A stretch of DNA of 64,000 nt, from contig CM065318.1 of NCBI GenBank assembly GCA_033032175.1, positions 11,036,001 to 11,100,000 on the forward strand, in the 5' to 3' direction. Below the pieces are notes generated by a model. The model had not been told where the DNA came from and ran no database searches. It saw only the letters and a list, made by a program, of their open reading frames with translations. Source of the stretch: Saturnia japonica. Taxonomy: Eukaryota > Arthropoda > Insecta > Lepidoptera > Saturniidae. Positions 45,877 through 56,299 of the stretch are shown piece after piece; within the stretch, counting starts at the first letter, position 1; the number at the start of each line of letters is the position of its first letter. Both the position numbers and the translations under genes were made by a program.

Positions 45877-47847
45877 GTGAATCATAGTAGTTACCGCCAG
45901 GATGGGACTCATGGCCCTAGCAATAGGTGCAGGAGCAGCTCTACCTTTGGAGGGAGGCGGCTTGCAATTTGCTCCCCCCATGACGTGTTCTGATGACCTT
46001 CCAGCATCAGAACATATAGCGCAACGTAACTTTTCTGCTGCACAATTTGCCGCCATATGTCCGGCATCCCCGCATCTAAAACATAGTGCCCCTCTAACGA
46101 CTGCTGAAGGGCATAGAGGGCGGGTGTGACCCACACCCATACACTGAAAACAGCGTATGGGCTTTTCCTCAAGGAATCGGATGCGGGCTACACTCCAGCC
46201 AATTAGTAGCCTTCCGGCCTCTGACAACACTTTGGCCGCAGCAGCTGGTAGAGAAAGGTGAATTGCACCAACGCCCCTCCCATAGGTGCGTATTTCTCCA
46301 GCCCTTATTTGGGCTGGCTCGCACCCACCTTTAGCCGCCACAGCCTCCACCACTTCATCCCTCGATACCGATTCGTCCAGTCCGACGATTCGAATATCAG
46401 CCTTCTTAACAGGCCTCGTAATGGTGGCGACGTCTGCCAACACCGTCGTCAATTTATGTGCCAAGGTGTCTGCTCGTTCTGGTCCCAGGGCACCAGGTAT
46501 TTCTATTATTTTAGCTCCCGCCGCGGTGGACCGGACAGATAGATCTGTGATTCCACACTCTGTCAAGGAGACGCTCTTCCGCGCCCTCAAGAGGACTGAC
46601 GTGTAATCGATCCCCTTTTCCACCGCCTCTGGCTGCAGTGTTATTATAATTGCAGCAGAGCGTGGAAGGGCGGGGGACTTGCGCTTAGCCTTTGGCCCCT
46701 TTTTAACAGGAACCAAAGCTTCCTTCTTCTTTTTGTTTTTTGGGCGACGTACTACTGTTGTCCACGTTGCCTCCTCCGACACCGACTGGGCCTCAGCAGG
46801 AGCTGAGGCTGAGAGAGGAACCCATTCCATTTCCAGAGGAGTGGTAGTAGCTGTCGACACATTCCTAGCAGCAGGCATAGGCTTAGTTGGCTTTGGCAGT
46901 GCACGCTCAGGCCCTGCCCGCTTTGACTTTGGCTTAGTAGGTTTTGGCCCTGCAGGACCAAAAGTGGCCAATCTTTTATCTGCCGCCAATGGCGGGCGGA
47001 TAATCTTCTCAGGAGGTAGACGGTTCTCGATGTTCTCTAAGCGGGCCATAAGCATATTGCCTAGGGAATTGTGAAGAGAAGAGCCGAGTGCCTCTACGGC
47101 GACTGCAAGTGCTTCCTGCCAAGGTGGCTGGGAAGGCTCAGATTGTGGCTGCGATGGAGGCAGGACTACCCTCTTTTCATTGGCTTCGCGTCGCCATGAC
47201 AAGACCTCTGCTTTTAAATCGTCTACCTGTCGGCGGAGATTTTTAGTCTCCCTTTGTAGGCGAATGGTTTCTTCTGCCTCGGTACGCGTAACGAGCGCAT
47301 CTACAACTTCTTTCAGGACCCTGGCTGCACCCTTGAGCTGTTTTATGCAGGTGCCCTTTAAGTTGCCAGATTTACGGCAGACATCATAAATACTGGCCAC
47401 CTTGTTCTCTGCTAGGGTCTTCAACCTATCTACATCCAGGGTCGCAAAATCTAAGGTAGCCTCCAGATCTTCTATCCCCGCATCAGCCACTTTTAAATAT
47501 GACCTTCTGGTAAGGCCACGGTCTAAAGATCCACCAGCGTCTCCAGCGGCGGATCGTCCTGAACCTGCCGAATAGCCAGGATCTTGTGCTCTACCCCTCC
47601 GGTCTAGTTCTACCTTCGAGGATTTAGCTACCGTCTCTCCCACGTCAGGCGCCGTGGTAACCGTCAACACGGGTCGCTTACGACTCGACCCACGTTTTGA
47701 CAAAATTGTACTCAAATCTGTCTCAGACTGAGCATCAATGCCTTTCTTGCCCTTACAAGGCAGTAAATCCCCCGTAGTACCATCGCCGGTACCACCGTCG
47801 CTACTATTAAGACTACTTAAAACTATATTGGATTTGGATTTCTTCAT
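45874..47847 (-). CDS. LINE ORF1: gag-like nucleic-acid binding protein (657 aa)
   Basis: The open frame extends to 47964, but that codon is GTG; the first ATG is at 47847-47845 (MKKSKSNIVLSS), giving 657 residues. It has a basic, low-complexity N-terminal part, a predicted coiled coil (~186-226, TIRLQRETKNLRRQVDDLKA), a proline/alanine-rich linker with KKKKK and PKAKRK basic patches, an RNA-recognition-like region, and three zinc knuckles near the end (~566-628): CFQCMGVGHTRPLC, CFRCGDAGHMAANC and a longer CAIC…H…C. Such ORF1 proteins coat the element RNA and form the RNP. It ends TAATG, overlapping ORF2 by one base. Confidence 0.94.
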   Translation of the reverse strand: MKKSKSNIVLSSLNSSDGGTGDGTTGDLLPCKGKKGIDAQSETDLSTILSKRGSSRKRPVLTVTTAPDVGETVAKSSKVELDRRGRAQDPGYSAGSGRSAAGDAGGSLDRGLTRRSYLKVADAGIEDLEATLDFATLDVDRLKTLAENKVASIYDVCRKSGNLKGTCIKQLKGAARVLKEVVDALVTRTEAEETIRLQRETKNLRRQVDDLKAEVLSWRREANEKRVVLPPSQPQSEPSQPPWQEALAVAVEALGSSLHNSLGNMLMARLENIENRLPPEKIIRPPLAADKRLATFGPAGPKPTKPKSKRAGPERALPKPTKPMPAARNVSTATTTPLEMEWVPLSASAPAEAQSVSEEATWTTVVRRPKNKKKKEALVPVKKGPKAKRKSPALPRSAAIIITLQPEAVEKGIDYTSVLLRARKSVSLTECGITDLSVRSTAAGAKIIEIPGALGPERADTLAHKLTTVLADVATITRPVKKADIRIVGLDESVSRDEVVEAVAAKGGCEPAQIRAGEIRTYGRGVGAIHLSLPAAAAKVLSEAGRLLIGWSVARIRFLEEKPIRCFQCMGVGHTRPLCPSAVVRGALCFRCGDAGHMAANCAAEKLRCAICSDAGRSSEHVMGGANCKPPPSKGRAAPAPIARAMSPILAVTTMIH

Positions 47848-48347
47848 TTCTGATCCCACGAGTAGGGGGGAAATAAAGGTCCGCCCAGGCAGTGCCCCCT
47901 GTACCTGGGTAAGCCTAGCATAACCCGTTAAGAGAGTCGGCCGGTTCTCTAACGGGGGTCGCACTAAGGAAAATCAACCCATCAGCCATGCATCCTCTCG
48001 CGGTGCGCCGCCGCTTAGGATTGAGGTAATTTTTTATAGAGGTTTTCTTCCTCGTGGTCCGGGTGGTTAAGCCAAGACCCTCGGTCCCATACGAAGTCGC
48101 GAGACATGACCACGACACTTCGTTGGGATTACGAGACCGACGGTGGTAGGTAAGGCCAGTTGCCCTACCTACCTGCCCGACAACAGTGTGAGTGTATGTC
48201 GAGCCCGTCCGTGCTACATCTTTCGCCCCCTCTGATACTCAGAGGGATGCCAGACGTAGCCCCCCCACGTCAGGTATTGGCCGCCGACCAAGAGTTAGTC
48301 GACGTTGCCCGGGGTGCACCACGAGGAGGTTCCTGACACCGCACCCC
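47848..48347 (-). other. LINE 5' UTR with 5'-terminal stem and one hairpin unit
   Basis: Begins GGGGTGCGGTGTCAGG, with GCACCCC ~30 bases later, able to pair with GGGGTGC. At 48053-48039 it has GAGGAAGAAAACCTC followed by TATAAAAAATTACC, the same unit as that repeated in the 0.9 kb element. No ORF ATG precedes 47847 in frame. Confidence 0.75.
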
Positions 48348-48361
48348 AACATTGCAGTACT
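48348..48361. repeat. LINE target-site duplication, 5' side
   Basis: AACATTGCAGTACT, identical to 42407-42420. Confidence 0.93.
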
Positions 48362-49021
48362 GGGTTATCTTCTCTTAAATACTTATGAGTACATAACAGA
48401 AAAAGTGCAACTAAGCAAAATATAGGTATATTTAAAATGTTATATTCAGTAATGTTCATATTAGGACTAATCAATAAATACTCAATGCTGTTAATGATTA
48501 TTTGTTTATTAATATTAGTAGTAAAAAATATGTTAATAAGGACCAATCAATAATTATAAACATCTTAATTTAAAACAAAAATCATTACAGCATTAATTGT
48601 AATTTGAAATTTGTGAACTCTTTATTTTTATCACAGAATTCTATTTATTCGATGGTTGAACTAATAAATTTATAAGGAAATAATTTTTATAACAATTGAA
48701 GGATATTTTGACCGTTTAGTAAAAAATGGTCTTCGAGTAATGATGATTTTTCTTTGTTTTTAATTTAATTAATTAATTCTCATTATACCCAAGCAGGTTT
48801 TTCCGGCCGCCGGGATTACCTACCGGTTGAGAATATTACACATCGTATTTTATTGTAATTGGTATTTTAAATCACAACCACCGATCTTGCATGGTCTTCT
48901 CTAGTAAATAAATAATATTAATTTAATGGTATATGTAATATAAATAATATCTGTATTAATACACCTGTAGTTCTATTTGTATATGTAATTATTTTTCCAA
49001 ATGTCCCGATCGACATACAAA
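48362..49021. other. Unassigned AT-rich sequence
   Basis: No open frame or repeat recognised, apart from a small GC patch near 48797-48830. Confidence 0.4.
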
Positions 49022-49475
49022 CTTTAGATTACATGCCGATGAATTTGAGGATGTGGAAAGGAGAGGGAGGATGAGAGGTACATCTCTCTGAAAAGGAAAA
49101 AATTCAGAAAAAATAATTTTTGAGGATTTTTTTTCAATTTTGGGGTTGTTTGTCTAAAATATCGCACTGAAAACAAAAAAACGTTAAAGTAGGTCATATT
49201 TGACGTAAAAAACGTAATAATCGTTCAACAAATAACAAAAATAAAATTCTTGTGGAAAAAAATTACGATCTTCGAAAATTTATAGCTGTCATTCAAAAGT
49301 GAACTTCATGCCAAGATTTTATAAGTAAAATTTGTATGGTCAAATTTACAAAATTGATAATAAAAAAATCTCAAAAACTACATATTTATTTTGAAATTTT
49401 ATATATTAGCCTTATTTTAAAGTGATGTGACTGTAAAACAAATTTGGAGTCGACTCGATGGCATGTAATCTAAAG
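49022..49475. mobile_element. Possible MITE with 16-bp inverted ends
   Basis: CTTTAGATTACATGCC at 49022-49037 is perfectly inverted at 49460-49475, and similarity extends weakly inward. No clear target duplication was found, so the boundaries are tentative. The ~450 bp interior is non-coding. Confidence 0.4.
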
Positions 49476-49759
49476 CCGAGCCAAGGACACCGATCACGAA
49501 TATTCCATTTAAAATAATTGTTTGCCTGTCTCTTTGTATGTTCGGATTTAAGTCAAAAATAGCTTGATCGATTCTTAGGAAATTTTGTGAACGGCAGGCT
49601 TATGCCATTGGTCAATTGTTAGGCTATAAGAAATTTCAATATAAGAAAGTCACTTTTCCCGTTTGTCTGTTTGTCCGCTTACTTCTTCTAAACCACGCAA
49701 CGGATATTTATACGGTTTTCACTGTCATTTAGAGAATGTTTTGCGAAAGGTTTTTACAT

Positions 49760-51121
49760 ACTACTGTGTCCCAAAAGTATCCGACCTGTACCTGTAACTT
49801 CGTACTGGCTTTATTTTTCGTCATCCGGCTCATGCCATCCTTCGAAGTAATCCCCCTTCGACTGAACAAAATGCTCCCATCGGTACTTCCATATCCTGAT
49901 GAAGTTATGATAATCGGTTTTCGAAATGGCCATGAGTGCACGTGTCGCATTAGTTTCCAACTGTCTCTCTGTGGTCAAACCGGTCTCCTTTGAGTGGCAT
50001 TTTTAATTTTGGAAACAACCAAAAGTCGCTGTGGTCTATGTCGGGATTGTACGGAGTTATTATTTTTTTGCTAAAAACTGTTTCATAAGGTTCGATAAAT
50101 ACGCTGGCGCGTTATCATGGTAGAGAAGCCAGTCGCCACCCGTTCAATACGCGGCCGATTCCTTCTCACCGTATCACGCAATCTTTTAAAAACTTCGCGG
50201 AAAAATACTTTGTTGATTGTCTGACCTCTCGGTGCATATTCCGTGATGCAAGACACCTTTGAAATCGAAGAAAACAATTAACGTGGAGTGACGTTGCTCC
50301 GACTATGGCGTGTTTTCTTCTGTCGTGGCTCAGATGAAAGCTTCCATTGTTAGGATTATTGTTTCGTTTTGAGGCCATCACCGTAAACCCAGGATTCATT
50401 ACTGGTAATAATCTTCCGGAGCACATTTTCATCATCAATAACCATTTTTAAGTTGTCCTGAGCGATTTTGTAGTAAGACCTATTCTGCTCTACGCTGAGC
50501 AATTTTGGAGTCATTCCCAAATTCTCGGTTAGGATTCTCGAAACACAAGTTTTTGGAATCCCGAGATCATCTTCTAACTCGCGCATAGTCATACGACGAT
50601 TTTGAGTAATCGCGGGTTGCACACGCTTGATATTATTCGGTGCTATAGTGCTCAAAGGTCGGTTAGAATACAGATGGCTATCAACCATAGAGTAATAAAG
50701 TCCGCTCACTACTCTAACACGCCGAGTTCATAATTCTATGCTATCAACACTTGTGCGATCATTTTTGAATCGCTTGTACTTACCACTTCTTTTTTTAGTT
50801 TTGCCCATACAAGCATCTTCAAAAGCCTCCTGCATCATTTCGATTGTCTCTACACAACTCTTTCTGAGTTCGGAGCAAAACTTTATACAAATTCGTTTTT
50901 TCGATATTTCTGTCATTTTCAACAATAGCAAAATCGACGAATACGCGAAATCGATAATGTTTGTGAAGATACGCTGCGCTCGAAATAACAAACCTTGTTT
51001 TGTAACAAAGTGAAGAGTCACTTGTTACGCTCGTACTACTTATAGGTCATTGCGTATTGACTTCATACGTTTTAGCGTGAAGTTATGGGTACAGGTCGGA
51101 TACTTTTGGGACACACCTCGT
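49760..51121 (-). mobile_element. Mariner element with recognisable inverted ends
   Basis: The ends carry TGTGTCCCAAAAGTATCCG at 49765-49783 and its inverse at 51098-51116, about 35 bp of inverted repeat with two mismatches plus a less conserved outer part, near TA dinucleotides. The length of ~1.36 kb is typical of mariner. The interior encodes a broken transposase on the minus strand. Confidence 0.88.
49780..50930 (-). pseudogene. Mariner transposase, frameshifted
   Basis: In order on the minus strand: KKRICIKFCSELRKSCVETI and RSGKYKRFKNDRTSVD (50915-50740); MTMRELEDDLGIPKTCVSRI and TENLGMTPKLLSVEQ (~50595-50480); KIITSNESWVYG (~50410); REVFKRLRDTVRRNRPR (~50190-50140); and, in another frame, LYHDNAPAY (~50120). 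The first catalytic aspartate position reads SNESW where mariners have GDESW, so D has become N. Several stops and frameshifts are present. It cannot make an active enzyme. Confidence 0.85.
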
Positions 51122-51547
51122 ACAAAACATTCCAATGAAGTTTTTGTATAGGAGAGAAAATCCAATATTTTGTAATCATGTCATCATTAAATCGATTTTA
51201 GGACGCTTAGATGGCTTACGCTGGCTAAACCTTATTAACAAATACTATACATATAATGTATTAAAGAATTGTGTTCTTCAAAAATCTTAGAGAAAAATCA
51301 GCGATGGCACATGTGTCTCGTAATATTGTTCTTTACATTATATCATTTAAATGAATACAGTAGAAGACATCACGGATTTAAAATTACGCGCCACCAAAAA
51401 AAAGCACTCGCAGCGAAAATGTTTCCCGGCACTCGGCACCTATGATGAATTGTGCTTCGTAATTATGAAGTTATGAACTATCAATACTAAAGCTATGAAT
51501 TTTAGATTGCGCTTTTTAAAAATAAAATACATACCAATTTGTAAATC

Positions 51548-51577
51548 GCACTCGTGCGAAGTAGGGTGGGTTGCTAG
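51548..51577 (+). mobile_element. Helitron 3' terminus
   Basis: A perfect small hairpin (GCACTCGTGC, 51548-51557) is followed after ~16 bases by CTAG (51574-51577) and T. This is the Helitron ending and closely resembles that at 61160. The matching 5' end was not located. Confidence 0.6.
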
Positions 51578-51894
51578 TTACTCTTATAATTCTTAGTATG
51601 TATTATTATGTACACGGGAAGTAAAGTCATTCTCATGATTGATTAGCTATAATAATTGTGAATAATACTTTTAGATATTGTAAAAAAAGAATTACAAAAT
51701 AATAAATTTATATTACTTACTACTCAATCGATTTAAAAAAAATTCTGTATACGGGAAGCATAAGTACGTAATTTCATAATTGAAAAGTTATAAGAATTGT
51801 CAATATTTTTTTAAAACAGGAAGTAGGCATTAGTCGTAGGTAGTCATTGCATGATTGATAGGTTATAAGAATTGACAACAATACTGTTACGACC

Positions 51895-52320
51895 TGTTAC
51901 AACCCGCATAAAAAGGTAGAAAAATCCTGTTCTCGAAATATCTCGAAGCAACTACATACTTCGAAATAATGTTCGCGTCGTAAATAACCACGCCGCATAT
52001 TTGTGTAAACATAGCAGTTTACACACACATGTATAAGGCTTATCGTCTCGATTACGTCATCGAGTAGGCATAGCAACTAAACGACGAGAAATATAGCGAT
52101 GATTCACGATTTTTCTGCGATCGTTTAAAGTAGGTATTTAAGCGACTCAGGCGCGGCGCCGAGGTAGTTCAGTTTAGAATTACAAAACCATAAAAGAAGC
52201 GAAACCACAGAGAAAGTAATAACAGTGTTGTGAGTTCGTGAAATCTGTAACTGTGTGTGGAGTTCGAATAAAACTTCTTCACGTCAATCATCGGCATTTT
52301 TATTACCCACGGGTGTAACA
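51895..52320 (+). mobile_element. Solo LTR, TGTTAC…GTAACA type (426 bp)
   Basis: Starts TGTTACGACCTG and ends GGGTGTAACA with inverted termini, and is flanked by ATAC on both sides (51891-51894 and 52321-52324). Inside are a promoter-like TATTTAAG (~52135) with TCAGTT ~30 bases later, and an AATAAA poly(A) signal (~52267). No internal retroelement coding sequence adjoins, so it is a solo LTR from recombination. Confidence 0.85.
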
Positions 52321-52569
52321 ATACTTTTTGAAATATTAACTTGAAAATTGTATACTGAAAATACATGGCATTCCTTAATTAATTAATTGATAGATTATAT
52401 GAGTATTAAAAAATATTAGAAAAAAAAAATTAAGGAATGTAAATAACTACACACTGCGCAATAATAAACGCGTGTAGAGTCGCGGTCAAACCGCAGGTTC
52501 GTATAAAAAGTAAACAGCCGTCCACTTTGTTTTTAGACGCTTTGTTAAATTCGATGTATTTATTGATAT

Positions 52570-53528
52570 TGTTACGACCGGTTAAAATAAATATCTAAAA
52601 GTCGTGTGACGATATTAAGGGGATACAAATAATTTCTTTATTAATTTTACTATTGATTCCAACGAAAAGTTCTAAATTTTTGTTAAAAGATCAACATGAA
52701 TTCCTAGGAGGGCTAATAAACCAGGTTTCAATTGTTAAGTTCTCATGAATTGTGTTCGAACATTCTCGATCACGTTTAAGTACGCTAGCTTTAACGCGTA
52801 TCTAGACGTAGTATCCTGTTTCAATTATTAACAGTTTATATTTAACGCAAACAAATTTATAACATACATAAGTTATAGATCTGATGACAGCAGGAATATC
52901 TGGCATTAAAGAAGTTTGTGTGTTGCGGCTGCAAACGTTATTGTCCTGCTGTAACTGACATTTATCATGTTTTTTTTTTTAAATTAGTGCTTTCTGCCTA
53001 TTTAGGCAATTTCACTACTACCAAGTGTGACAAATATATGTTTGAGAATTGTGTTGACTAATTTTCGATGCACTGTAAAATAACCTAAAAACAAAACATA
53101 TAATGACACAACACAAAATAGGTACACACTTAAAGATAATAATTTGTTAAGGGATTTGTAGGAATAATATACATTTATATATGTTAACATATAAATAGAA
53201 AGCACAAGTATATAGACATGAATAAACGAATTTCCACTTTGTTGATGTTTGTTGAGATAAAAATATATTAATCATAAAATAAACTATTTGTTTCTGACCA
53301 GAACAGTCTTTAGTTCTTAATTGGTCCGAAGTGTGGCACCACTTTTCTTGTCGCGTCGTACCTTTGAATATGAAAAGTCTTGTTTGTCTTGTCACAATTG
53401 TAACGACATAAGTACAGTATTTCAATAGACTTTAAAATAAGTATCGAGGTATCATTTCTACAATATTTATACAAATAAAAACTTCTCTGCTTCTATCAGT
53501 GGCATTTTGTTTTCCTACGGACGTCACA
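52570..53528 (+). mobile_element. Second solo LTR, related family (959 bp)
   Basis: Starts TGTTACGACCGG and ends …CGTCACA, flanked by ATAT (52566-52569 and 53529-53532). Near its end 'aataaaaacttctc' and 'tcagtggcatttt' correspond to 'aataaaacttcttc' and 'atcggcatttt' of the first LTR, so the two are related although the middle differs and is longer. No coding sequence recognised. Confidence 0.68.
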
Positions 53529-53549
53529 ATATTATTAACATTGAGTATT

Positions 53550-54360
53550 TATTTTATTTTATTTTATATGGCACAAATACAGGTATGAGATAAAAAATAA
53601 CAATAATAACTTAACTCTAAGTCTAATACTCTATGAGATATGTGCACAACTTGCATTATTAACAAGTACTGATTATATGTAAATGGACGGTGAAAATCTA
53701 ACAATTAAAATGAAATTATACATATTGAGTTTTTAAATTTAGCAAGACTGGTGAAAAATTTGCCGTGTTGTAAATTAACTTCATTATAAAACTTTTACAC
53801 ATTCTATAAATAGGACTATTCTCCGATATATTGTTGCGACAGGAGGGGACGCTAAGCAATTGTTGATGATTTACGGAGAGGATGGGCACCTTTATATTGA
53901 GTTTACCCAGCAATTCACTACGAAGAGAGTACTTTGTGAAGCATATAAGGTCTGCAACAATTCTTCTTCTAAATTTGAACTTTTTAAGCATATCTTCATA
54001 GTCTGGTAGTTTACGACGGAGCCCAAGTTTGCCACACAATGATCTCAAGAATCTACGCTGTATAGATTTAATTCTATCCATATGCACCCGATATACCGGT
54101 GATTATAATGTCGAACAATACTCCAATATACTCCGCACCAAGCTAACATAGAGTATAATACAAGATTTTGCTTTTTTAAATGATTTACTGATACGTACGT
54201 TATTTGTGTAACTCAGGATTCTTACATTTAGTATCAATGTCGTTAGCAGTAAGGAGATAAACAATAGAGCAATTTCGATAGCATCTATGTTATAGGTTTC
54301 CGTAAAATCAAAACCAGTATCGCAATGCATAACTATTTTTAAGTGTACTGACATTATCAT
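53550..54360 (-). pseudogene. Jockey/CR1-like LINE, 3' part of ORF2
   Basis: One minus-strand frame from 54360 to a stop at 53716 encodes the end of a LINE RT: SLVRSILEYCSTL, then an internal TAA (54103-54101) where relatives have W, then SPVYRVHMDRIKSIQRRFLR, KLGLRRKLPDYEDMLKKF, SVPSCRN and NSPIYRMC. A ~165 bp 3' region ends in a (TTTTA)n tract at 53548-53572, that is, A-rich on the coding strand. Truncated at the 5' end. The fragment at 33085-33170 is from the same family. Confidence 0.8.
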
Positions 54361-56299
54361 ATATGTATAACACTTAACATGTTTGCTTGCTCAATTAATT
54401 AATCCTTAATTTTAAATCCTTGTAAATCGTGACATGTTGTGACTGTGGATAAAAACATAATTAGGTATTGTTCATAACAAGGTACAACAGCTATGAGATT
54501 CTAAGATTGCAAATTAATGTTAAGCCGATATATTCAACCTTGATTTGAACTTGCTTATAGTCATCAACGACTTGTGTTCTTATTGCAATCAAGTATTGAT
54601 CATAGCTAAGCTGGAGAACTCTAATTATGGTTGACCCATTAAAGTTCAAGTACAAATGCGTTGCGTGATCAACCTTTTTTACCGGGCTACTAATTAAAGG
54701 TAATTTTATCCTGATTTAAGTAATTAAATAATTGTCATGTAATTTATTTGTAAACCCTCGACCAAATTAGTTATAAAGCAGTTTAAAGTAATTGTCATGT
54801 AATAAAGTTGCTGATGGCTTCAGTAGGTAGCGCTCTTGAATGGCGTGTTGAAGCATGTGGATTTAAAACTGCAGTGTGCCTGAGATTTCTATAAAGGAAA
54901 ATATCGTAATGAAACCTTTGTACTGTGTAAACTTCAAACAAAAACGTATCTTTAAGGTTTAGTGAATGAGTACAAGTGGGTTACCTTGAAAGACAGTACC
55001 TATTCAAGAATAAGCGTATTGTAAATTAATTATACTTCTTCTTTGAACTGAAACTCATAAGGATCAAATACTGACACCGTTATCTTGTAAACCTAAGTTA
55101 GCCTATTTTTTGCCAGTGTAGAAAAGCAACCTGTATCTCTGAAGAGGTAGGCAGACACTAAACTACGTCAACATGATATATATAGATTGTGTTGCTTCAA
55201 ATTTTATGAGGTTATTAAGAAAATAAGATGTTTATCATGTTTTGTTTTTTGATTTACGTAACTTTGAAGTACCTAGGTGTAACATGAATACGAAATGTTT
55301 TTATTTTTAGTCTTTTAAAGTCTTCCAAGTTCACAACTTTGCTATAAAAAATTACCTTTTGTATTTTGTTGATGGAATTAACCGTTTATTATATTTTAGT
55401 TTGAAGATAGTAGCTTAGAAGTAATGTGTTCAAATTCCAAAAAACATGTTGGTTCGATTAGCCAATATTGAGCATGAGGTCAGAGGTGGATATAACCGTA
55501 ACAAATGATGTTAAGCAATTTTGTAGTGGCCGCCCGACAAGTTAAAGGCCTGTGGTAGAAAGTGTGTGGCCTATTAGCATTTTTCATAATAAGCATTTCA
55601 GGCTATTCCATAACCTACTATCTTCCTTTAGAGCCATCCATCTCGGCAAAAACAAAGAAGTTTGCAAATTATTATGCTTGTCATACTTTGAAGATGGGGA
55701 ATTGCATCCCGGTCACTATGTTCCCTGTCTCCTACTATATTGGATCTTTAAAAGGAGGCGTGAAGAAGCGTTTTTGCATACTGGCATGTATGAATAACGA
55801 TAGAATTTTTCACGCGGCGGTCGGTTTATTTCTGGACTGTACTGTACAGTAATTTTGGGGAGCTAATATAAAAAAAAGTATGACCTTTTAAGACAGTGTG
55901 TTTTGGCGTGTATCTTAAACAGTATCGCTATGTAATATATCGTGAGGTTGTGCCTCTAGCCTAATAAGCATTTACCAGTAATAAGGTCGTTAAATAACGG
56001 CTATATTGAAAAAAATAACTGCATAACTAATAAAACTTGTTAACAGTTCAGTGCGTCTACTTCTGTTTAATTTACAAATACTTCCTCTGGGCCTTATCTA
56101 TAATTCTCATTAATACTTGTAAATGTGTATTAAGTTTTTTTATAAGGAAAATATTATATCTTACTGTAACAACGGTGCTGTCTTATAATACAATGTTTTT
56201 CAACATTATTGAAATCGCGAACCCTATAAAAGTAAAATAAATCAAACAAATCCCCACGGTCCATAAGTTTTACTATACAGCTTTTTAGTAAATGCATAT
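54361..56299. other. Unassigned AT-rich sequence
   Basis: No supported gene. Overlapping frames at 55552-55852 (81 and 96 codons) have no recognisable similarity and compete with each other. An 'ataattgtcatgtaat' phrase is repeated at ~54729 and ~54788. Confidence 0.35.

Larger units (their letters stand above)
42421..48347 (-). mobile_element. Full-length R1-clade LINE (5927 bp)
   Basis: Flanked by a 14-bp target duplication AACATTGCAGTACT (42407-42420 and 48348-48361). From 5' to 3' on the minus strand: ~500 bp 5' UTR, ORF1 (gag-like), ORF2 (endonuclease-RT), ~280 bp 3' UTR, and a 22-base poly(A) tail. Both ORFs are uninterrupted. The domain order, C-terminal CCHC in ORF2, ORF1 triple zinc knuckle and TAATG junction fit the R1 clade (R1, TRAS, SART, Waldo). 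GC content is far above its AT-rich surroundings. Intact ORFs and perfect duplications indicate a recent insertion that may still be active. Confidence 0.96.

Noticed and set aside
47848..47964. 39-residue N-terminal extension of LINE ORF1
   Set aside because: The extended frame starts with GTG, and the first ATG is at 47847. Eukaryotic initiation at ATG is preferred.
42639..48118. Many other long open frames on both strands of the LINE (for example 44118-44783 plus, 43260-43733 minus, 45342-45734 plus)
   Set aside because: They overlap ORF1 and ORF2, whose domain motifs are clear. High GC content produces long shadow frames.
55552..55852. Overlapping 81- and 96-codon frames as a gene
   Set aside because: Two overlapping frames compete, neither has known motifs, and there are no promoter or splice signals that I could defend.
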